The notes under the pieces are model-generated. The model worked only from the letters and a program-made list of their open reading frames with translations, had not been told where the DNA came from and made no database searches. Positions 6,093-11,884 of a DNA stretch of 11,884 bases are shown here, piece after piece; position 1 is the stretch's first letter, and every line of letters starts with the position of its first letter. The translations under genes and the position numbers were made by a program. The DNA comes from Hyphomonadaceae bacterium UBA4763 (lineage in GTDB: Bacteria > Pseudomonadota > Alphaproteobacteria > Caulobacterales > Aquidulcibacteraceae), in the NCBI GenBank assembly GCA_002403455.1, contig DHHV01000056.1, positions 1 to 11,884 of the forward strand, in the 5' to 3' direction.

Positions 6093-6938
6093 ATGCGCGT
6101 TTATCGAATGAATGGCTGCGGCAACCAATTTGCGATCCTGGACTTGCGGGGCGGCGCGCGGCGACTGACGCCGGACTTGGCGCGGGCGATCGCCGAACCT
6201 TCCTCCGGGCCGATCAGCGATCAGGTGATCGCAATCGAGCCGCCAATGGATGCGGCGAGCGACGCCTTCATGCGGATTTGGAACCGCGACGGCGGCGAGG
6301 TTGAGGCTTGCGGCAATGCAGCGCGCTGCGTGGCCTGGCTGTTGCTGGGGGAGAAAGGCGCGGATGCCGTAGAGATCGGCAGCAAAGGCGGCTTGCTGCG
6401 CGCCGCGCGGGCCGGGTTCGAGCGCGTCACGGTCGATATGGGCGCGCCGCGGCTTGATTGGCGGGAGATCCCGCTGGCCGAAGCGATGGATACGCGCCGG
6501 CTCGAACTGGAAGTCGGCCCGCGCGGCGCGCCGATCCTGCACACGCCCGGCGCGGTCAATATGGGCAATCCGCATTGCGTGTTCTTTGTCGAGGATGTGG
6601 CGGCGATCGACATCGCGCGGATCGGGCCGATGCTGGAGCATCACCCCTTGTTTCCACAACGCGCCAATATCGGCTTTGCGCAGCTTTTGAGCGATGAGGC
6701 GATCCGCTTGCGGGTGTGGGAGCGCGGGGCCGGCCTCACCAAAGCTTGCGGGACGGGGGCGTGCGCGGCGGTCGTTGCGGGCGCGCGGCGCGGTCTATGG
6801 GGGCCGGCGATGCGGGTGATCGTCGATGGCGGCGAGCTCGAGATTGATTGGCGCGGCGGCTCGGCACATCAAGCCAGTCCAGGCCGCGTCTTTATGACCG
6901 GACCGGTTGAATGGGAAAATACGGGCGAAATCGACTGA
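6093..6938 (+). CDS. dapF: Diaminopimelate epimerase DapF
   Basis: DapF is a PLP-independent cytoplasmic racemase that converts LL-diaminopimelate to the meso form, the last intermediate of lysine synthesis and the cross-linking residue of peptidoglycan. The 281-residue product keeps both catalytic cysteines: C73 in EACGNAAR (71-78) and C219 in KACGTGACA (217-225). Also present are the N-terminal MNGCGNQF (6-13), MGNPHCV (157-163) and WERGAGLT (209-216) blocks, and the length is normal for the family. The ATG at 6093 places MRVYRMNG at the N-terminus as expected; an in-frame TTG at 6054 lies in the upstream terminator and is rejected. No Shine-Dalgarno sequence is well placed: GAAGG at 6072-6076 is 16 bases away and inside a hairpin. 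That agrees with a leaderless mRNA. A convergent diguanylate cyclase gene ends 21 bases downstream. Confidence 0.95.
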   Translation: MRVYRMNGCGNQFAILDLRGGARRLTPDLARAIAEPSSGPISDQVIAIEPPMDAASDAFMRIWNRDGGEVEACGNAARCVAWLLLGEKGADAVEIGSKGGLLRAARAGFERVTVDMGAPRLDWREIPLAEAMDTRRLELEVGPRGAPILHTPGAVNMGNPHCVFFVEDVAAIDIARIGPMLEHHPLFPQRANIGFAQLLSDEAIRLRVWERGAGLTKACGTGACAAVVAGARRGLWGPAMRVIVDGGELEIDWRGGSAHQASPGRVFMTGPVEWENTGEID

Positions 6939-6945
6939 ACGGGAC

Positions 6946-6959
6946 CCGTCGAAAGACGG
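6946..6959. other. Hairpin between the convergent dapF and diguanylate cyclase ends
   Basis: CCGTC (6946-6950) and GACGG (6955-6959) enclose a GAAA tetraloop on the plus strand. The stem fills most of the 21-bp gap between two convergent stop codons. There is no T-run on either side, so it is at most a weak bidirectional terminator or a 3'-end stabiliser. Confidence 0.3.
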
Positions 6960-7619
6960 CTAACGCGACGCGGCGTCCGACCCCAGCAACGGCTTGCGCG
7001 CATACATGGCTTCGTCGGCGCGGGCCAAGGTGAGGTCGACCGACTCACCCAGTCTCAATCCCGCGGCGCCAGCAGTGGCTTCAATATAAATCCGTTCGCC
7101 GCCAACTTCGACCGAACAAGCTGCAAGCAAGTCTACCAGCATTTCCGCCTTTTCGTTCGCCACGTCTTCGTCAGTGTGCGCAAGCAACACCGCAAACTCA
7201 TCGCCTCCAATGCGGCCCACACAATCACTGTCGCGGACATTGGCCAGCAAGGTGTGCGCCGCCGCAATCAAGACGCGATCGCCGATCTGGTGGCCATATC
7301 GATCATTGATCGCCTTGAAGCGGTTCAGATCGATGAAAATGACGGAAGTCGGCGCGCCATACCGCATCAAGATCGATTGCGCGCGCGCCGATTCGCGCAG
7401 GAAAGCGCGGCGATTGAGGGTCGGCGTCAGGGGATCTTTGTCAGCCAGGCTTTGGGCGGCGTCGCGTTCAGCGCGCAGCGTGGCCAGCGTCAATTGCAAA
7501 TCATCACGTTCATCGATCAAACGTTGAATTGCCGCCCGTAGATGCTCCGGCGCCGCATCTAACAATGCGCCATCCATCATCATGGCGTTATGCCGATCCG
7601 GACGCGGTGGATTACTCAT
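6960..7619 (-). CDS. Single-domain diguanylate cyclase (GGDEF) with N-terminal coiled coil
   Basis: The enzyme makes cyclic di-GMP from two GTP. The 219-residue protein has a short N-terminus, a likely coiled coil (about 25-58) and a complete GGDEF domain (about 60-215): DPLTPTLNRRAF (62-73), IDLNRFKAINDRYGH (96-110), the active motif GGDEF (138-142) and ADEAMY near the end. An RxxD inhibitory site (R129-D132) lies five residues before GGDEF, so product feedback is likely. No sensor, receiver or membrane segment is present, so activity probably depends on dimerisation through the coiled coil, as in the DgcB type of Caulobacter. GAGGG lies six bases before the ATG at 7619. The gene follows an M16 peptidase and a flagellar gene on the same strand, but a 107-bp AT-rich gap suggests separate transcription. 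Confidence 0.92.
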   Translation of the reverse strand: MSNPPRPDRHNAMMMDGALLDAAPEHLRAAIQRLIDERDDLQLTLATLRAERDAAQSLADKDPLTPTLNRRAFLRESARAQSILMRYGAPTSVIFIDLNRFKAINDRYGHQIGDRVLIAAAHTLLANVRDSDCVGRIGGDEFAVLLAHTDEDVANEKAEMLVDLLAACSVEVGGERIYIEATAGAAGLRLGESVDLTLARADEAMYARKPLLGSDAASR

Positions 7620-7702
7620 TGTCCCTCAACGCTCCAACATGAAAATGAGCATCGCCAAAACTTTTTAACACATTCCTAAATGGGCGCGATAGGTTTTTCG
7701 TA

Positions 7703-7732
7703 TCTTGTGAATTGATTTTAATTCCTTCAAGA
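7703..7732. other. AT-rich stem-loop overlapping the M16 peptidase stop codon
   Basis: TCTTG (7703-7707) pairs with CAAGA (7728-7732) and GAATT (7709-7713) with AATTC (7720-7724), with a 1x3 internal loop and a six-base loop. A run of six T follows on the plus strand, where nothing is transcribed; on the minus strand a canonical T-run is missing. It may act as a weak terminator or 3' stabiliser for the peptidase mRNA. The remaining spacer to 7619 is clearly AT-rich compared with the window, with no clear promoter identified for the cyclase gene. Confidence 0.3.
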
Positions 7733-10597
7733 TTTTTTGCCGCCGCGGATGATCACGGTAGCGACTTTTTCGGGGATGAAGATCGAGCGGGCCAAATCAT
7801 TGATTTGGGCCGGGGTAATCGCCAAGACTTCCGCTTCGCGTTCACGAAACCCCGCGAGGCTATCGGGCCGGGTCCATAAGGCAAGTCCAAGCCCGGCCCA
7901 TAATCCATTGGCTTCCAGACTTTGGCGGAAATTCTGCAAAAGTGGCGCGCGGTAACGCTGAAGCTCGTCGTCGGTCGGCGCGCGCGCGACCATATCGGCG
8001 GCGACCGCTTGGATATGAGCGATCAAGGAATCGATGCGATTCGGATCACCCTCAACCTGCACGCCTATTGCGCCGTAGTCCAAGACAACATCGTCGCCAT
8101 ACCGAAAGACGCTGGGGGAATAGCTCTCGCCTTCCGTTTCACGGATCCGTTCGGTCACCCGCAGCCGCAAAATGCCGGCGAGCGCCGCCAATTTCGCATT
8201 TCGTTGCCGCTCGGTCCCATCCGGCGCCGGCCAGGCAAGGCTGACCAGCGCGCGACCGGCGATGCCGGAATGTTTGAGCTCAAGCATCTGGCCGACCGGA
8301 AATGCGCCTGGACGGCGGACTCGTTGGTGTTCAGGGGCTGGGCGTTCGCCGGGCAAGGCGCCGAGCGTACGCGCAACAGTGGCGATCGTCTCTTCAAGCT
8401 CAAAATCGCCGACCAACGACATGACGATCGGCCCCCGAAAAGCGGTCTCAAGAAATGGTTTCGCGGTCTCGAAATCATGCGCCAGGGTCGTTTCCAGCGC
8501 AGGGATGCCGAAGGCGCGATCGCCGCCGCGCCGCCAACGGACCGCCTCGGCGCCAAAAACGCCAGAGGGCGACGCATCAAAACGTTGGTAGGCGCCCGAA
8601 AATTCATTGCGAAATTGCGTGACCGCCACCCGGTTATAAGCCGGGTCCGTGATGTAGGCCGCAATGATTTCCAGCAGCCGCTCAACATCTTCGCTGGCCG
8701 GCGCGCCGCCAAATGAGTGACCATCCAGACCCATCAGAAAATTCGGCAGAACAGCGCGCCCAGGATGCATTTGCGCCAATTGATCCAAGGAATGCTGGCC
8801 GAGCCCGCCCCGGATAAAAGCGCCATTGACCAAAACCGCCAGTCCTTCGGGCGGGGCTGGATCGTCGAAGACGCCGCCATCGAGCAAGCCAATGCTGACC
8901 ACCACGCGTCCCTTTTGAAATTGGGTCGGTTTCAATGCGAGGCGCAAACCATTGGCAAAGGTGATCTGGGTAATGCTCTCGGGCTCGATCGTTTTGCGAT
9001 CAAGAATCGCGCCCGGCTGGCCCAAATCGCCATAGGCAAAATCCTGAATGTCCAAATCGTCGGCGGGCGTAACTTCCGTGGTGTCCGCTGCGCGGAACGC
9101 CGCCAACACGGCATCGCCGCCTTGTTTGATGGGTTTGGAGCTTTGCAACCATAATTGCGGTTTAAGGCCTTCCCATTGCGCGCGGAATGCGGCGTGGACG
9201 GCCGACGGCGTGATCGCGGGCGCGATATGGGCCTCAAAAATCGCCTCGCTTTGGGAAGGATGGGTGAAGACATCGTCATTGACGAGACGCGCCAACAATG
9301 CGCTCGCTAGGCCCTCGCTACGCCGCGTCGAGGCGGCTTTCGTTGCTTGCTGGGTCGCCAGGCGCAAACTGGCGATTTGCGCGTCGACCTCGTTGGGCTG
9401 AAACCCGTGCAACAGAGCGCGCCGCCATTCTTCATTGGCGACCCGCGCCGCCTCACGCCACAAGTCGGGCTGGGCGCGCACCGTGATCGACGGGCCGATT
9501 ACCAAAGGTCGCGTCTCTCCATAGCTGGCGGCGCCGCCAAGGATGACCGCGCCCGGCGCGCGCGCCATCCGGCCCAGCCGCTCGCTGACGATCGCATTGG
9601 CGATGGTGCGCAAGGTGGCGGCGCGCCGCGTTTCGATCGTGTCGGGCTCATCGACAAAAGGGCGGTTGCCGTCGATCAATATGCTGGTGGCGAGGTCCTC
9701 ATCAGCAATCGAATTGGCGGTAAGCTTTGTGGTCGGCTGGAATGACGCCAAGGCGCGCGGTGCGAAGGGCGCTTCGGGACGCAAAAACGCGCTGAAGTTT
9801 TTCTCAATCAGAACGCGGATTTGTTCCGGATCGACATCGCCGACCCCGACCAGCGTCAGATTGTCGGGCCGATAAACGCGCTGATAGAGCGCCAAAAGCC
9901 GCTCGCGCGTCGCGCGTTGGGCGATATCGCCAAGGCCGATCGGCGGGCGATCGACCAAGGCCGTGCCCTTGAACATGAAGGCGTTTCGCTTTTGCTCGCG
10001 CTGAAAGCCGCCATCGCGGCGCTGGCGCGCTTCGGCCGAGACGACGCCATGCTCGCGCAGGATGGCCGTGTCGTCGAGCGTCAACCGACCGGCAATGTCG
10101 CTGAGGATCAAGATCGCCGTCGCCAGCGCCTCTTCGTTTTGCGCATCGGGCAGGTCCAATTGATAAACGACTTCGGTGCGGCCGGTAAACGCATTCGTAT
10201 CGGCGCCGAAACGAAGACCAAAGCGCTCGAGCGTCTTGACGAGTTCTCCCTCGGCGAAATTCGTCGAGCCGTTGAAGGCCATATGCTCGAGGAAATGCAT
10301 CAGGCCTTGTTCGTCGTCATATTCTTCGAACGACCCGGCATTGACATGCAGACGCAGCGACAGCCCGCGCGAGGGGACGCCGTTGCGCATCAGCCCGTAT
10401 TTGAGGCCATTGGGCAGTTCTCCGCGCAAGACGGCCGGGTCGAAGACCAGACGGTCGGTGACTTGGGCGGGCGCGCTGGCGCTAATCGGGGCGGCGGCCT
10501 CGGTCAGAGGCTGGGCGTCAGCGGGGGCCGAAAACCCAAAGACCGCACAAAGAAGGGCGCAAACGCCCGCACGCCCACTGAACAAGCGCTTACGCAT
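7727..10597 (-). CDS. Exported M16 (insulinase/PqqL-like) zinc metallopeptidase
   Basis: The 956-residue protein carries a signal peptide (basic start, hydrophobic core about 11-24, likely cleavage after PADA at 25-28), so it should act in the periplasm or envelope. The first M16 half has the inverted zinc motif H101-F-L-E-H105 within GLMHFLEHMAFNGS and the third ligand E182 (ILREHG), 76 residues after H105. GLRFGADTNAFTGRTEVVY (127-145) is the conserved block after the active site. The second half restarts near 545 (TFANGLRLALKP); at the equivalent site H101, E104 and H105 are replaced by V588, N591 and G592, so it is non-catalytic, as usual in this family. The size agrees with PqqL-like two-part proteins of about 930 residues. 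It degrades peptides or small unfolded proteins; the natural substrate is unknown. The name PqqL would overstate the evidence. Confidence 0.9.
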   Translation of the reverse strand: MRKRLFSGRAGVCALLCAVFGFSAPADAQPLTEAAAPISASAPAQVTDRLVFDPAVLRGELPNGLKYGLMRNGVPSRGLSLRLHVNAGSFEEYDDEQGLMHFLEHMAFNGSTNFAEGELVKTLERFGLRFGADTNAFTGRTEVVYQLDLPDAQNEEALATAILILSDIAGRLTLDDTAILREHGVVSAEARQRRDGGFQREQKRNAFMFKGTALVDRPPIGLGDIAQRATRERLLALYQRVYRPDNLTLVGVGDVDPEQIRVLIEKNFSAFLRPEAPFAPRALASFQPTTKLTANSIADEDLATSILIDGNRPFVDEPDTIETRRAATLRTIANAIVSERLGRMARAPGAVILGGAASYGETRPLVIGPSITVRAQPDLWREAARVANEEWRRALLHGFQPNEVDAQIASLRLATQQATKAASTRRSEGLASALLARLVNDDVFTHPSQSEAIFEAHIAPAITPSAVHAAFRAQWEGLKPQLWLQSSKPIKQGGDAVLAAFRAADTTEVTPADDLDIQDFAYGDLGQPGAILDRKTIEPESITQITFANGLRLALKPTQFQKGRVVVSIGLLDGGVFDDPAPPEGLAVLVNGAFIRGGLGQHSLDQLAQMHPGRAVLPNFLMGLDGHSFGGAPASEDVERLLEIIAAYITDPAYNRVAVTQFRNEFSGAYQRFDASPSGVFGAEAVRWRRGGDRAFGIPALETTLAHDFETAKPFLETAFRGPIVMSLVGDFELEETIATVARTLGALPGERPAPEHQRVRRPGAFPVGQMLELKHSGIAGRALVSLAWPAPDGTERQRNAKLAALAGILRLRVTERIRETEGESYSPSVFRYGDDVVLDYGAIGVQVEGDPNRIDSLIAHIQAVAADMVARAPTDDELQRYRAPLLQNFRQSLEANGLWAGLGLALWTRPDSLAGFREREAEVLAITPAQINDLARSIFIPEKVATVIIRGGKKS

Positions 10598-10672
10598 GAT
10601 GTGCCCCCGCGACGCTACTCAACCAACCAAAGGCGTCCCGTTCAGAGAGGTCGGGCGTCTAAAGATGCATTG

Positions 10673-10700
10673 AGGTTAACAGGGGGGCGCGCGCCGTCAA
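10673..10700 (-). promoter_or_regulatory. Candidate promoter of the M16 peptidase with a GC palindrome in the spacer
   Basis: On the minus strand TTGACG (10700-10695) matches five of six -35 bases and is followed after 16 bases by TAACCT (10678-10673), a weak -10. Start would be near 10666, giving a leader of about 70 bases. A perfect ten-base palindrome GGCGCGCGCC (10686-10695) occupies the spacer and touches the -35. It lies directly after the flgH stop, so the peptidase can be transcribed independently of flgA-flgH. No clear flgH terminator is visible. Confidence 0.4.
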
Positions 10701-10704
10701 GCGC

Positions 10705-11475
10705 TTAAAAGGGCAGGAGAATATCCAATAATTCTTGACCGTAAGGCGGCTTTTGAATCTCCGACAAATGCCCGCGACCGCCATAAGAGATGCGCGCTTC
10801 GGCGATCTGGGTATGGTCGATCGTGTTGTCCGAGCGGATATCTTCGGGGCGAATGATCCCGGAGACTTGCAATTCGCGCACTTCGAAATTGATGCGGACC
10901 TCTTGGCGTCCGGCGATAACGAGATTGCCGTTCGGCAAAACCTGGGTGACGAAGGCGGCGACGGTCAAGTTGACGATTTCGGACCGGTTGATGGTGCCAG
11001 CGCCGGTGGTTTCGGTCTCGCCTTGCGTGCCGACCAATTGGCCGGGGTCCGGATTGCCAGGCAGGACCTGTTGCAGGCGGCTCTCGAGCCCGAAAAAGCC
11101 GGTGACGCCGGTATTGATCTCGGTCTCGCGCGAGCGCTGCGTCAAATTGCCAACCTGGGCGTTGTCGGAGATCTGGATCGAGACGGTGAGGATGTCGCCG
11201 ATCGTGCGGGCGCGCTGGTCGGAGAAAAAGCCGCGCGAGCCGCCGGTGCGCCAAAGCGAGTTATAGCCGGGCGCGGGCAATGAAGCCGGGGTCGAACCAA
11301 CCGGATTGGCTTGCGGCGTCTCAATGACGCGCCCGCCCAGCACCGTGCGCTGCGGGTTTTCGATCGGCGACAATGGCGGCTCGCGGCCGACATAGGACAG
11401 GCGTTGGCCGAACGCGCAGCCGCCGAGCCACAGGCTGATCAGCGCCAAGCCGATTCTGTAAAGGGGTTTACGCAT
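10705..11475 (-). CDS. flgH: Flagellar L-ring lipoprotein FlgH
   Basis: FlgH builds the outer-membrane L-ring around the flagellar rod. The 256-residue product has a lipoprotein signal ending in LGGC (17-20), so C20 should be lipidated. The family blocks follow: GYNSLWRTGGSRGFFSDQRA (70-89), IGDILTVSIQI (92-102), a variable central part with ETETTGAGTINR (153-164), and the conserved C-terminal region NGNLVIAGRQEVRIN (182-196), SGIIRPEDI (205-213), IAEARISYGGRG (224-235), ending in LLPF. GGAG lies seven bases before the ATG at 11475. flgA ends 20 bases upstream on the same strand, so the two are co-transcribed, consistent with the common flgF-flgG-flgA-flgH order of alphaproteobacteria. Confidence 0.96.
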   Translation of the reverse strand: MRKPLYRIGLALISLWLGGCAFGQRLSYVGREPPLSPIENPQRTVLGGRVIETPQANPVGSTPASLPAPGYNSLWRTGGSRGFFSDQRARTIGDILTVSIQISDNAQVGNLTQRSRETEINTGVTGFFGLESRLQQVLPGNPDPGQLVGTQGETETTGAGTINRSEIVNLTVAAFVTQVLPNGNLVIAGRQEVRINFEVRELQVSGIIRPEDIRSDNTIDHTQIAEARISYGGRGHLSEIQKPPYGQELLDILLPF

Positions 11476-11495
11476 GATCTACTCCAAAACAGGCT

Positions 11496-11884
11496 TTAAC
11501 GGCGTTCGGCGGTGATGAGGGCGGAGGCGCGCGGCACGGTTTCAGCAAGGCCCGCCGACACCGCGACGGCTTCGACAATGGCGCGTGATTGCGGGTTGAG
11601 GACGCGGACGATTTGGCCGCGCTCGGCGTCATTCATGGCCCGCCCCTGCAAAGTGAGCGCAAATTGCGCGCCTTTGACCGCAACGGTGACCGGCTCGCCG
11701 CGCCGCACAACCAGGGGCGCGCGCAGATCGCTTTGGCGCAGCGCCAACCCTGGACGCAAAACGCGCCGGGCGGCAAGACCGCGCAAGGCCTCCAGATCGG
11801 TGATGGCGTCGGGCGGCGGATTGTCGAGCGCGATCAGCTCGACATCCGCTTCCGAGAGCGCCGCGCCCGCCGGTATCGGGCGAA
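11496..11884 (-). CDS. flgA: FlgA, flagellar P-ring assembly chaperone, C-terminal part
   Basis: The frame is open from the right window edge to TAA at 11498-11496, giving about 129 C-terminal residues; the signal peptide and N-terminal part are outside. Visible is the SAF-like domain of FlgA: a segment with RRVLRPGLALRQSDLRAP, a following VRRGEPVTVAVKGAQF, and the characteristic GRAMNDAERGQIVRVLNPQS, ending in a beta strand IVEAVAVSAGL. FlgA is the periplasmic chaperone needed for FlgI P-ring assembly. The TTG at 11786 is an internal codon because the frame and similarity continue upstream. It is immediately upstream of flgH. Confidence 0.92.
   Translation of the reverse strand, partial: RPIPAGAALSEADVELIALDNPPPDAITDLEALRGLAARRVLRPGLALRQSDLRAPLVVRRGEPVTVAVKGAQFALTLQGRAMNDAERGQIVRVLNPQSRAIVEAVAVSAGLAETVPRASALITAERR

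Noticed and set aside
7731..7740. T-run after the 7703-7732 stem as a plus-strand terminator
   Set aside because: No plus-strand gene reaches this point; the T-run is simply the complement of the two Lys codons ending the peptidase.
9821..10708. Plus-strand open frame of 295 codons opposite the M16 peptidase
   Set aside because: It is antisense to a well-supported peptidase with signal peptide and zinc motif, shows no recognisable domain, and is explained by the scarcity of stop codons in GC-rich DNA.

Overview
This is a gene-dense, GC-rich chromosomal window from an alphaproteobacterium. The evidence is gene content: a mitofilin-like protein directly followed by hemY (the usual alphaproteobacterial tail of a heme-biosynthesis cluster), an aerobic-type cobaltochelatase subunit cobS, a flgA-flgH flagellar pair and an exported COG4798-type methyltransferase. 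Some promoter candidates fit the Caulobacter-type housekeeping consensus. I favour Caulobacterales or Hyphomonadaceae, but this is inference from gene order, not from a marker gene. I see no insertion sequence, phage gene, CRISPR array, tRNA or rRNA.

Layout. Plus strand: the C-terminal end of a mitofilin-family protein (1-323) and hemY (327-1820) form an operon closed by a hairpin terminator. A 379-residue ferritin-like diiron protein (1926-3065) has its own leader and is followed by cobS (3168-4160). A terminator separates cobS from a convergent small heat-shock gene (4221-4703, minus). The 317-bp divergent spacer 4704-5020 holds the heat-shock promoter and a probable ROSE-type RNA thermometer on one strand, and the promoter and leader hairpin of an exported SAM-methyltransferase-fold protein (5021-5986) on the other. 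A strong terminator precedes dapF (6093-6938), which looks leaderless. On the minus strand follow a small diguanylate cyclase (6960-7619), a two-part M16 zinc peptidase (7727-10597), flgH (10705-11475) and the C-terminal part of flgA (11496 to the window end).

How the genes work together. Four neighbourhoods can be read: heme-cluster membrane proteins; metal and tetrapyrrole proteins (the diiron protein and the cobalt-inserting ATPase); lysine and peptidoglycan precursor supply (dapF); and envelope or motility functions (flgA, flgH, exported peptidase, diguanylate cyclase). Apart from the hemY and flgA-flgH pairs, each gene seems to have its own control region, so this is mainly a run of single-gene units.

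The observations most worth checking are the ROSE-like thermometer before hsp20, the uncharacterised diiron protein with a complete ligand set, the leaderless dapF start placed right behind a terminator, the methyltransferase fold carrying a signal peptide, and cobS lacking an adjacent cobT. I did not find a clearly new multi-gene system here.
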